Assembly: GCA_030612585.1 (NCBI GenBank) | Contig: JAUWNP010000076.1 | Span: 1-18,931 of the forward strand | Length of the DNA stretch: 18,931 nucleotides | Source: Anaerolineae bacterium | GTDB lineage: Bacteria > Chloroflexota > Anaerolineae > B4-G1 | Direction: 5' to 3' | Part shown: piece after piece, positions 6,152-14,600 of the stretch | How the letters are laid out: every line of letters begins with the position of its first letter | Numbering within the stretch: the stretch's first letter is position 1 | Translations under genes and position numbers: made by a program | The notes under the pieces: model-generated | Database searches by the model: none | The model's input: the letters and a program-made list of their open reading frames with translations, nothing else | What the model was told of the DNA's origin: nothing

Positions 6152-7525
6152 CTAATACCGCGTCTTTCGCCCCACACCAAAGATGGCAGGCGGCAGATGA
6201 ATGTCGGCTGCCTCAATCTTCTTCATAAACTTGGGGCGCAGGCCCGTGGGTCGTAGTACGCCGATCACCCGACCGTCCTCGTATCCAGCCAACTCAAACT
6301 TGAAGATGTCGGCCATGGTAATGATATCACCCTCCATCCCTTGGACGTCGGTGACAGCGACGATCTTACGGCTCCCATCCCGCCTGCGCTCCAGTTGGAC
6401 GATCACATCCAGCGCAGAGGCGATTTGCTCACGAATAGCCCGGTGGGGCAAGTCCATCCCCGCCATCAAAATCATGTTCTCCAGACGGGCCAGCGCGTCG
6501 CGAGGGGTGTTGGCGTGGATGGTGGTCATACTGCCCTCGTGGCCGGTGTTCATCGCCTGGAGCATGTCAAAAGCCTCGGGACCCCGACACTCGCCTACGA
6601 CGATGCGGTCTGGACGCATCCGCAGGCTGTTGATCACCAGGTCCCGGATGGCGACCTGGCCCCGGCCCTCAATATTGGGCGGGCGCGACTCCAGCGTCAC
6701 GACGTGCATCTGGCGCAGTTGCAACTCGGCGGCATTCTCAATGGTGATGATGCGCTCATCATCGGGGATAAAACCGGAAAGGACGTTCAACAAAGTCGTC
6801 TTGCCGGAGCCAGTGCCTCCCGAGACCATCACATTTAATCTGGCCATCACGCACGCCTTCAACAACTCCATCGCCTCTGCTGTCAAAGTACCCAACTTGA
6901 CTAATCGTTCGACCGTGAGTGGTATCTTGAAGAACTTGCGGATCGTTAGCACGGGCCCGACCAGGGAGATCGGTGGGATCACTGCGTTCACTCGGGAGCC
7001 ATCCGGCAAGCGAGCATCCACGTAGGGAGAACTCTCGTCAATGCGTCGCCCCAGAGGGGCGACGATACGCTCAATGATGCGCATCAGATGCTCGTCCGAT
7101 TCGAAGACGGCGTTCGTACGATAGACCTTTCCACCGCGCTCGACGTAGATGTTCTTAGCCCCGTTCACCATGACCTCACTAATAGTGGCGTCGGCCAAAA
7201 ACGGTTCCAGCGGCCCCAAGCCCAATATCTCCGCGACGATCTGCTCAAACAGCCGCTGTCTCTCCGCCCGACTGAGGACAATGTGCTCCTCAGCCAGGAC
7301 GTTGTTGTACATCTCCTCGATCGTGCGACGCACCTCATCCGTCTTGGTGACATCCATCGTCGGATCCAGATCCGCGATCAACTTGTTCTGGATGCGTGCC
7401 TTGAGGTCTAGATAGGCATCTTGAGCAGGAGATGCTGGCCGGCGTCGCACGCGCAACTCGGTCATCCGCGAAGATCCAGGCGGGGCCACATGCTTCTCTT
7501 TCTCAATCCGTTTCAGCAACGACAT
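6152..7525 (-). CDS. cpaF: CpaF/TadA-family pilus assembly ATPase
   Basis: This is a 457-residue secretion ATPase. Residues 30-190 form the N-terminal domain with the usual 'LGLGPLEPFLADATISEVMVNG' region (101-122). The P-loop GGTGSGKT is at 236-243. The Asp-box region is RIITIENAAELQL (258-270). The Walker B region RIVVGECRG is at 307-315, and the His box TGHEGSMTTIHANTPRDAL is at 327-345. These match the CpaF/TadA subfamily, which powers both extension and retraction of Tad pili as a cytosolic hexamer (family knowledge). In most relatives the Asp box reads 'ED' where this protein has 'EN' (Asn264), a change worth noting. The ATG at 7525 has an AGAGGTGA site upstream. It starts 46 nt after the TadZ-like gene. 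The C-terminus extends about 40 residues past the core with LRPKFMKKIEAADIHLPP. Confidence 0.96.
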   Translation of the reverse strand: MSLLKRIEKEKHVAPPGSSRMTELRVRRRPASPAQDAYLDLKARIQNKLIADLDPTMDVTKTDEVRRTIEEMYNNVLAEEHIVLSRAERQRLFEQIVAEILGLGPLEPFLADATISEVMVNGAKNIYVERGGKVYRTNAVFESDEHLMRIIERIVAPLGRRIDESSPYVDARLPDGSRVNAVIPPISLVGPVLTIRKFFKIPLTVERLVKLGTLTAEAMELLKACVMARLNVMVSGGTGSGKTTLLNVLSGFIPDDERIITIENAAELQLRQMHVVTLESRPPNIEGRGQVAIRDLVINSLRMRPDRIVVGECRGPEAFDMLQAMNTGHEGSMTTIHANTPRDALARLENMILMAGMDLPHRAIREQIASALDVIVQLERRRDGSRKIVAVTDVQGMEGDIITMADIFKFELAGYEDGRVIGVLRPTGLRPKFMKKIEAADIHLPPAIFGVGRKTRY

Positions 7526-7571
7526 TTCTTCTCACCTCTCTGACCTGCTCAAGACACGGGGAACCGCCCCA

Positions 7572-8906
7572 TCATCGCTCAAAGACGTGCCTCAGCCGCC
7601 GCAAACCCGTCCCTTCTGTTCTCACCACTCCTGCTGGTGCTTCTTCCCGCTCCTCTTCACTCTCCTCAGCCTCTGACAACTTACCCCAGACGTATTCGGC
7701 AAGTTGCAGGACCCCTTGAGAAACGGGGCGGTTCCGATCACGCACGACGAATGGCACACCACGGTTGGCGGCTGCCATCGCCGAGCGCTCATCCAGCGGA
7801 ATCTGGGCTGCCACAGGTATCATGGCCCGCTCAATCTGCTCTACCCGAATACCAGTGCGCCGATCCACACAGTTAACCACCAACGCGATCTTCTCCAGCG
7901 GATAGTTGAGTTTCCCCGCCACCTCGAGGAACAGACGAGCACCCTTGACGGCCGGGATATTCGGTTTCACGATGAGCACAATCATCGCTGCAGCATCAAA
8001 CACAGTCAATGCGACGTCATCTATCCAACTCCACACATCCACGACGATGATGTCGAACTCCTCGCGCATCAGACCCAAAACCGCTTCAAGCGTCGAATTG
8101 CCTCCCATTCCCTCATCCGAAGATGTATTGGCGAGCAGACCCTCCGCCGCTTCCGGATGCGGTGGGGCTAACAACACCTTGATCCCCGAGCCGTGAGGAG
8201 TCAGCACGCTACTCAGCATATCGCTGTCCAGGTTCTCAATCTGGGGCACCAGGTCCGCGATGCTCCGGCTGGCCTGCAAGTTCAGCATCACGTCCACATC
8301 TCCGAACTGAAAATTGGTGTCCACCAGCGCGACCTTCTGCCCGCTGCCGAGCATGTGCTGCAACACGACTGCCAGGTTAACTGCGATGGTCGTACACCCC
8401 ACGCCGCCCTTGGGACTGAAGACTGCGATCACGCATCCCTCGCGCCGCCCTCCCTGCATCCTGGCCGAGGCAGCCGCAGTGGCGGACGGCTGCACAGGTG
8501 TCATCACCGCGCGGGTCTTCCCCATCTCGTAGACCCGGCGGATGGTGCTCATCAGTTCATCACCGCTGGGCGGCTTGGTGAGAAAATCCCTCGCACCAGC
8601 CAGCATCGCCCGGCGCAGGTAGTCGGTCTCGCCCTGCACAGAGAGGATCACCACCTGGGCCGTCGGCACCTCCCGTAGGATCGTCTCCGTAGCGGTGATG
8701 CCATCCATACCCGGCATGTTGATGTCCATCAGGACAATGTGCGGCTGGAACTGCTTGACCAGTTCGATGCCTTCCAGACCCGAAGACGCCGCACCGACGA
8801 CTTCGATATCGGTGTCAAAGGAGAGCAACTTGCGCAGGTTTTCCCGCGTCTCGGCGATGTCGTCAACGATCAGGACGCGGATCCTCTCACCGACCTGTGG
8901 CCTCAC
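7572..8906 (-). CDS. cpaE: CpaE/TadZ-family pilus localisation ATPase with an intact receiver domain
   Basis: This 444-residue protein begins with a response-regulator receiver domain (about 9-127). The acidic pair is Asp15/Asp16, the phospho-acceptor is Asp61 in LMDINMPGMDG, and Ser89 and Lys111 (in FLTKP) complete the active site, so it appears phosphorylatable. After an Ala/Ser-rich linker (134-155) comes a MinD/ParA-type domain with deviant Walker motif SPKGGVGCTT (164-173). The signature Lys166 is kept but the second P-loop Lys is Cys171, a kind of substitution seen across CpaE/TadZ proteins. VVDVWSWID is the switch/Walker B segment. The charged C-terminal tail (about 412-444) is Glu/Arg-rich. 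TadZ proteins position the Tad machine in the cell (family knowledge). The GTG at 8906 follows GGGAGG by six bases and lies 14 nt after cpaB. Confidence 0.94.
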   Translation of the reverse strand: MRPQVGERIRVLIVDDIAETRENLRKLLSFDTDIEVVGAASSGLEGIELVKQFQPHIVLMDINMPGMDGITATETILREVPTAQVVILSVQGETDYLRRAMLAGARDFLTKPPSGDELMSTIRRVYEMGKTRAVMTPVQPSATAAASARMQGGRREGCVIAVFSPKGGVGCTTIAVNLAVVLQHMLGSGQKVALVDTNFQFGDVDVMLNLQASRSIADLVPQIENLDSDMLSSVLTPHGSGIKVLLAPPHPEAAEGLLANTSSDEGMGGNSTLEAVLGLMREEFDIIVVDVWSWIDDVALTVFDAAAMIVLIVKPNIPAVKGARLFLEVAGKLNYPLEKIALVVNCVDRRTGIRVEQIERAMIPVAAQIPLDERSAMAAANRGVPFVVRDRNRPVSQGVLQLAEYVWGKLSEAEESEEEREEAPAGVVRTEGTGLRRLRHVFER

Positions 8907-8920
8907 GCCATGCCTCCCGC

Positions 8921-10015
8921 CTATTCTCCTCCTCCACCACCACCATCGCCACCACCGTATTGACCGGCCACCTCACTCCTGGCAATGCGTTCCAACTGCA
9001 AAAGCGGAGGCGTGACCCCATACGGTAACTTCGGCGGCAACTCGATATTAAAACGATCCATTATGTACTGCAGCGTGACCGAGTCTGTGGTCACCAGTCC
9101 CTCGTCGCCCGCCGGGCGCAACAGCATGTTGATCCGCGCACCGGCTGCCATGGCGTGGTCCAGCACCATCGCATCCTGCCGCGTGACGACCAAGGTCAAC
9201 GGTTCGATCTCTGCTCGCGGGGGGGGCGCAGGTTCTCCCTCCTCCTCCGGTTGCTCTTCTTCTTCGGCAGGGGGAGACTCCTCGGCTGGCCAGTCGCCCA
9301 CGTGCAGCACCACAGCGTCCTGGATCGTCAGTTGCGTCACCAGTCGCGGGCGCTGACCCTCACCGGCGGACACGTTGACCATCCAGCCGTTGGGCAAGAC
9401 CTCTAGCCGTCCCTCCGGGCCACCCTGGCAGCCTTCCTCCTCGGAGGGCGAGATACACCCCATCTCATTCGGCAGAATACTCTGGAATTCCTCATCCAGA
9501 TCTACCAGCAACAGAGATAGGATCACGTCCACGTGGTCGCCTGGCCGGAGCGCCCAGGCCACGCTGGAGTAGCGCGCCACCGGCAATGCGTAGGCCACTT
9601 TCCCTGGGGGAATCCGGAGCGCCGGGTCGGAGCCCGTGGCCCCTATGTCCCCAGTCTCCTCGGCGAGCATGCCATCCAGAATCGGCATCTCCCGCACGAT
9701 GTCCACGCGGGCAACGCGGTCATAGACGACCTCAAGATCGGTGATCGCTCCCTCGGGCAGTGCGTCCTCCGGCCAGTTCCGCAAAGTCACCGCGTTAATG
9801 TCCTCGGTGACGCGCATGCCACGGGGGATGTTTTGCACCGCTACGACGATCTCGGTCAAGCCCTTGGGCACCTCCGGCTGAGGAGTCCCCTCCTCAACCT
9901 CAAGGGCGGGCTCCGGCTGCTGCCGACCAGGCCCCACCAGGAAGTAGAATCCCGCTGCCAGCGCCCCAAGAAAGAGGACGATGCCTATAACGATGAATAT
10001 TCGACCACTGCGCAT
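8921..10015 (-). CDS. cpaB: CpaB/RcpC-like Tad pilus assembly protein
   Basis: This is a 364-residue, membrane-anchored, extracytoplasmic protein. A single helix at residues 5-27 follows a short MRSGR start. A SAF domain spans about 54-117 (IVVAVQNIPRGMRVTEDI through DIVREMPILDGML). The RcpC-type region follows, with YALPVARYSSVAWALRPGDH and VDVILSL (142-168). An acidic Pro/Glu linker lies near 258-285, and the protein ends in a Gly-rich tail. In diderms CpaB/RcpC works with the secretin; here no secretin is visible, so it may act at the wall or membrane instead (inference). Cys187 and Cys196 could form a disulfide. I placed the start at ATG 10015-10013 because AAGGAGG lies 5 nt upstream; the longer frame overlaps the promoter. 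It is the first gene of the machine operon. Confidence 0.92.
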   Translation of the reverse strand: MRSGRIFIVIGIVLFLGALAAGFYFLVGPGRQQPEPALEVEEGTPQPEVPKGLTEIVVAVQNIPRGMRVTEDINAVTLRNWPEDALPEGAITDLEVVYDRVARVDIVREMPILDGMLAEETGDIGATGSDPALRIPPGKVAYALPVARYSSVAWALRPGDHVDVILSLLLVDLDEEFQSILPNEMGCISPSEEEGCQGGPEGRLEVLPNGWMVNVSAGEGQRPRLVTQLTIQDAVVLHVGDWPAEESPPAEEEEQPEEEGEPAPPPRAEIEPLTLVVTRQDAMVLDHAMAAGARINMLLRPAGDEGLVTTDSVTLQYIMDRFNIELPPKLPYGVTPPLLQLERIARSEVAGQYGGGDGGGGGGE

Positions 10016-10027
10016 TTCTGCCTCCTT

Positions 10028-10047
10028 ATGACATCTAATGACATCTA
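10028..10047. repeat. Tandem 10-bp repeat in the cpaB leader
   Basis: ATGACATCTA occurs twice back to back at 10028-10037 and 10038-10047. It covers the predicted transcription start and leader, just upstream of the ribosome-binding site (AAGGAGG at 10027-10021). Copies one helical turn apart are what a regulator binding the same DNA face would use, though a chance duplication is possible. Confidence 0.6.
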
Positions 10048-10051
10048 ATCT

Positions 10052-10080
10052 ATCATACTCTGTTCGCGACGGAATGTCAA
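10052..10080 (-). promoter_or_regulatory. Strong sigma-70-like promoter of the cpaB-cpaE-cpaF-tadBC operon
   Basis: On the minus strand TTGACA lies at 10080-10075 and TATGAT at 10057-10052, with a 17-base spacer. That is a full match at -35 and five of six at -10. Transcription would begin near 10045, inside the tandem ATGACATCTA repeat, leaving a leader of about 30 nt before cpaB. The promoter separates the machine genes from the surface-protein genes upstream. Confidence 0.8.
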
Positions 10081-10105
10081 GCACACACCATGTTCACACC
10101 AGAGC

Positions 10106-10125
10106 CATCGGTCTCCCGACCGATG
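10106..10125. terminator. 8-bp hairpin in the gap before the cpaB promoter
   Basis: CATCGGTC (10106-10113) pairs perfectly with GACCGATG (10118-10125) around TCCC. It lies 116 nt after the stop of the secreted-protein gene and upstream of the cpaB promoter, a sensible place for a transcript end. No T-run follows on either strand, so the terminator call is weak. The rest of 10081-10241 shows no gene. Confidence 0.35.
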
Positions 10126-10241
10126 ACTCCATGCAACCAATCAGTCCTTTCTACTCTACCTTTCATACCTTGTGATAGTGAATGAAAGCGTTAACTCGTT
10201 GGCGCCACCGACGGGCAGAAGACCGCATCTGCGCGAGGGAG

Positions 10242-11531
10242 TCATTGACCCCGCACGACAACCGGCAGGTAGGTCATGAAGCGGGTGAAAGCAGCAGCGA
10301 CGTTGTTCATCTCCTCCTCGCAGGTGGGCAGTCCATTTTCCTCCAGCCCGCAGTCCAACCCCTCGGGGTTATAACCCCACCACTCGTACACCACCCCTAC
10401 GTCCAGATAAGAGGGATCTACCTTAGCCCACGCCCCGCACATCTCAGCGCCGCAGTCCTCCGGCCATGGAAAAGAAGTCACGCCTGTAATCACCTCACCG
10501 GGTCTGAGGCCGGGCCACCAGTAGGAGCCAGGTAACAAGGCCCGTGTGCTGGCGGCGCCCCCGCCGGAGCCAGCCTGATATGCCCGCATTACCAACGGTA
10601 GATAAACTTGATAAGGCGCTGGAAAGTACCACTTAAACAGCGCATCCTCGGCGTATCCCCGTGCCCTTCCATCTTCATCTATCCAGGACCACCCACCCAC
10701 GTGGTCGGTCAAAACGACCGGTGGGCCGAGTGCATAAGGCCGCACGAACAACTCGGCCAACACAGCCCGCCCCGTACCATAGTCCCCCTGGTTGCGCACA
10801 ACGACGGTGTAATGCACCGTCTGGTCCACCTCCGGATATTCTGGACTCATCTCCAGGCGATCTACCGCCAGGTCGGAGCCCAGCAACGGTTCGGTAAACA
10901 CCGCCGTAAACCTTACCCACTGCACATTGGTGACCCAGTGCAAGGCGTACAACTGCTCCTCGTAACCCGGCGGCTCGATCAACCAGGGTACCAACCCCGG
11001 ATCAAACGTGCGGCTGAAGTAGATGGTGTTAGTCAACCCAAACTGGACATCGGGATTACCAACCCCGTAAGTGAGGCTGACGACCCGCGAGCCCGCAATA
11101 CGCCTGGCACGGCTGGCGGTGTCGTAATCCACGTAGATAGTGGCCTCTCCTGTGCCCAGAAAGTAGATTGTGTCCGGGACTGAGTATGAGATTTCACACG
11201 TGGGGTTCCCCAGGCAGGTCACCTCGCGAGTGACGGCATCGGCCGGGAGCATGATCCACGTGCCCGAGCCCAGTGGGTAATCCGTGATCTTGAACTGAAT
11301 GGTGGTGGTGAGGGCGGTAGCGTAGATGTGGAAACCGGACGGTTCGTGCAGCGTGACAGTCTGAATGCGGGTCAGGGTGATGGCACTGGAAGTTGCCAGC
11401 GACGGTAGACCCTCGACCGATGGGAGTTCCCCGACCACTGGCGCGGCGGCGCAGATCGAAACCGAGAGCCCAATCACCAGGATGACCACTCCCTCCAGCA
11501 GCAGTCCCATCAGGATCAGTTCTTTGCGCAT
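10242..11531 (-). CDS. Secreted protein with CARDB-like domain and two YLP[LV]V[MV]R motifs
   Basis: This 429-residue protein starts with a signal peptide: hydrophobic residues 5-26, then SICAAAP with a probable signal peptidase I site near 29-31. Residues 45-215 are beta-rich with no family I can name; Cys106 and Cys112 may pair. Residues about 225-390 resemble a CARDB/Ig-like domain (DQTVHYTVVVRNQGDYGTGR, 236-255, is the typical strand pattern). It is interrupted by an insertion carrying VYLPLVMRAYQAGSGGG (309-325). The protein ends TYLPVVVRGQ (420-429), a second copy of the motif. Such YLP..-R ends recur in exported Chloroflexota proteins (recalled), and their role is undescribed as far as I know. 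The ATG at 11531 has GGAGAGGAA upstream. The gene follows the giant TadE protein by 108 nt and may contribute to the same surface structure. Function unknown. Confidence 0.85.
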   Translation of the reverse strand: MRKELILMGLLLEGVVILVIGLSVSICAAAPVVGELPSVEGLPSLATSSAITLTRIQTVTLHEPSGFHIYATALTTTIQFKITDYPLGSGTWIMLPADAVTREVTCLGNPTCEISYSVPDTIYFLGTGEATIYVDYDTASRARRIAGSRVVSLTYGVGNPDVQFGLTNTIYFSRTFDPGLVPWLIEPPGYEEQLYALHWVTNVQWVRFTAVFTEPLLGSDLAVDRLEMSPEYPEVDQTVHYTVVVRNQGDYGTGRAVLAELFVRPYALGPPVVLTDHVGGWSWIDEDGRARGYAEDALFKWYFPAPYQVYLPLVMRAYQAGSGGGAASTRALLPGSYWWPGLRPGEVITGVTSFPWPEDCGAEMCGAWAKVDPSYLDVGVVYEWWGYNPEGLDCGLEENGLPTCEEEMNNVAAAFTRFMTYLPVVVRGQ

Positions 11532-11639
11532 TGTTTCTCTTTTCCTCTCCCGATAGATAGGGACAGGGTCACCCCGCCCCTGTTTTTCGGATAGGTTTTT
11601 GCCGTGTCTCCAGCCTGCAAGCGGAAAGACGGCTTACGC

Positions 11640-14600
11640 TTACTCAATGCCCCCGGGTGGCGTCCACGTAGGCATCGGCGTATCTGTCTGCTCCGGCGTG
11701 GGTGTGTGCGTGACCGGCGTCGGCGTTGGCGAGGGCGTGACTGGCGGCGGTGTAGGCGTGCGGCTGGGCGTAGGCGTGCGGCTCGGTGTAGGCGTGATGC
11801 TGGGCGTAGGCGTGATGCTGGGCGTGGGTGTGATGCTGGGCGTAGGTGTGGGCGGTGCGGTGGGTACCGGCGTGGCTGTCGGACCTGGATCTTCCCCACC
11901 AACCACCTCAAACGAGGTGACCAGCAACGTGTACAGCGCCTGCCGTGGCGCTCCGTTATACAGGTACGCATCGTCGGTGTCCATAGCCCGCACAAACAGG
12001 TAGTGCGTGCCGTTCACTACCGGCCGGCCGCCGGGCCAGGTGCCGGGCAGGGAGATGGGGGCGAAAGGCTGATAGGGCGGCGAGGTCACATAAGCCCAAT
12101 CCCACTGCCAGTTGTGGGCGCTGTCGTAGGGCACCAGCAGGTTGCGCCGGCCCGACCGGCTGTTGGGACCCACCACCCAGAAGGCCACCTCCTGGATACC
12201 CGCGCCGTTGCCGCCCCCGAAGTCCAGGTCGCCCGCCTCGGCCAGAATTGTGAGGAGGTCCTCAATGACGTTGTCAGGACCGGCGGCCGGCACGGAGGAC
12301 GCGCCAGCCACAACCTCTGGTCGCACGTACCACGGATGCGGATAGGCCGCGGAGAGGTCCCCGGTCGGTCCCGGAGAGATCAACTGGATGGCCGGCCCCT
12401 GCCGCCCGCCGTCGAAGGTGAGCCAACAACTCCCCAGGCCGGCCGGGAAGTCGAAACGCATCTCAAATTCAAACTGGCTGGGATGCACGATGTTGCCGCC
12501 CATCGCATACCTCCGCTGCCAGCTGCTGTAGAGCGAATGGTTGCGGGAATAACTCACGTCACTGGAGCGTGGCGCCATGCGCGCGGCGGGATACCAGGGG
12601 TTGTACGGCAGCCCCAGAAGCCCCCCGATGTTAACATAATTGAGACCGTCAAAACGGTTCGAGAACGCCCGGCCTTCACCCTCGGGGATTTCACGGTAAG
12701 TCTCACTGCGCCAGCCACTCGTGACGTGCCACGGGTCGGTGTTGCCGTTGCCGTAGTGGGCTGTACTATACGACCCGGCTTCATCCCAGCGATACACGAC
12801 ATTGATGTAGGGGTCGGGGTAGGGGTAGAGGCCATCCACGCCGCTGGTGCCCTTCGGCCAATGCACGACCATCTCGTTCAACGTCACAGGGTAATCGCTG
12901 GTATTGGTGATGCTATCGCTAAAGGCGTTCCGGTATATATTGCTATCGGTATTCTGAATGAAGAGTACCTCGTCGCCGGCCACCAGGTCGTCGCAGGAGA
13001 CGCCGGAGGGCTCCACCTCGAAAGGCACGACCAGCAGTGTGAATAGTTGGTCCAGCCCCTCATCGTCGTCCTGATCCATCGCCCGCACGTACAGATAGTG
13101 GGTACCGGTCATGACGTAACTGTCGTCGGGCCACTGCTGCAGATCGAACTCGACGCGGTAGGGCAAGGCCGTCAGGTAATACCAGTCCCGTCGCTGCGAC
13201 GGATTTCCACTCAGCAGGAGGTTGTAGTCGGGGCTGTGTCCAGACTGCTCGTTCTCCGGCCCTTCCACCCACAGAGCGACCTCGCGGATGCCCTGGCCGT
13301 CGGGGGCGCTGTCGCCGTAGTCCCGATCGAAGGCGGTCACGTCAATCACCAGCGTGCCGCTGACCGGGCCGCCGGAGGTCACGGGCACGCCAACATGACC
13401 CTCCAGGTGGGAGGGGCGCATCAGATATTCCCCCAGGCCATTGGGCAGTTCGCCGGAGGCCGGTGGGGAGTTGAGGTGGATGTAGGGGCCTTTCTGGAAA
13501 TTGGAGAACGTCAACGGACAGTCACAGTCCGTCTCTGGGGTATCGGAGAAGGTGAGACACATCAGCGCGTTGAACTGGTCAGGGTGGAGAATGTTGTCGT
13601 TCAGGTTGCCACTGGCGGTGGCGGGGTGGTAGCCGTTGACGGTGGAATCCAGCAGTTCTTGCCGGCGGGGCGAGAGAGGTAACCCCAGAACACGCATGTC
13701 GGGCGTCTGCTCTCCGCTGAAGTCAAAGGAAAGCCAGTGAGGCTCGTACGGAAAGAGGGTACGGTTATGGTCTATGCTGTCCCAATTATCCGACCAGGGG
13801 CTGGAATCTCCATCGCCGCCGTTGACACCGGCATTGCCCTGGCCTGCACTAGGCATATGCACCTGGTTCACGTAGGGTGCTGGGGGGTTGTACATCTCAC
13901 CGTCGGGCCACCAGATGGTGAACGCATGCAACCACGGATTATAACCGCTGCTGTTGAGCACGGCCCCGCCCACCAGCCAGTCACGCCGCGGACCGTACGG
14001 GTCGTGTCCAAAGCGCACCAGATGGTCCGGGTCCACGCTCAAGGCCTCACACGTGGGCGGCACGTCCGGCCCCTGCGCCGACACGACGCACTCAAAACCA
14101 TCAGCCGTGCGCAACGTCGCTTCGAGCGCGAAGCCAACCGGGTTCAAGTTGCTGACCCTCCGGTTGAAGTCAATCGAATACCGTCCCCACGAGCCATCCA
14201 GCACCCAACGGTCCACGCCACCCGCAAAGGAGTGGCCTCCCTCACCCATCGTCGAGGGCGAGGTGCTGAAGTTCGGGTTGTTGTAGATACGACCACTGGT
14301 CGGAGTCACGTCGTAGCGGCGGTAGTTGACGTAGTCCAGGTGACGGCCGGGATCCGTTGGCCATGTGGCTACCAGTTGGACCGTGTCGAAGTCATACCCC
14401 GAGTCGTTCTCGATCCGAAATGCCGCGTTATCGTTCTGCACCGTGCCACTTTCACTTTGGTACCCCCCCCACTCCATCGTAATGTCGTCACAATCGGGGT
14501 ATACACAGAGATCAAAGGTGTGCCCTACCGTCGTTTGCCTAGGGACGACATCCTGATCGGTGGCAGTCACGTCGAGCGTGTGGATGCCAGGGACGACAGG

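Noticed and set aside
11563..11587. Hairpin ACAGGG/CCCTGT followed by five T on the plus strand, like an intrinsic terminator
   Set aside because: The stem is only six base pairs with a nine-base loop, and no plus-strand gene ends there; on the minus strand, where the genes are, no T-run follows.
11751..11840. Regular 18-bp repeats considered as a CRISPR array
   Set aside because: The units are contiguous without spacers and encode a PTPS[IR]T stalk in the reading frame of the giant protein.
11604..13046. Long plus-strand open frame of 480 codons
   Set aside because: It is fully antisense to the giant TadE protein, shows no domain and has Arg/Gly-rich composition typical of a GC-rich shadow frame.
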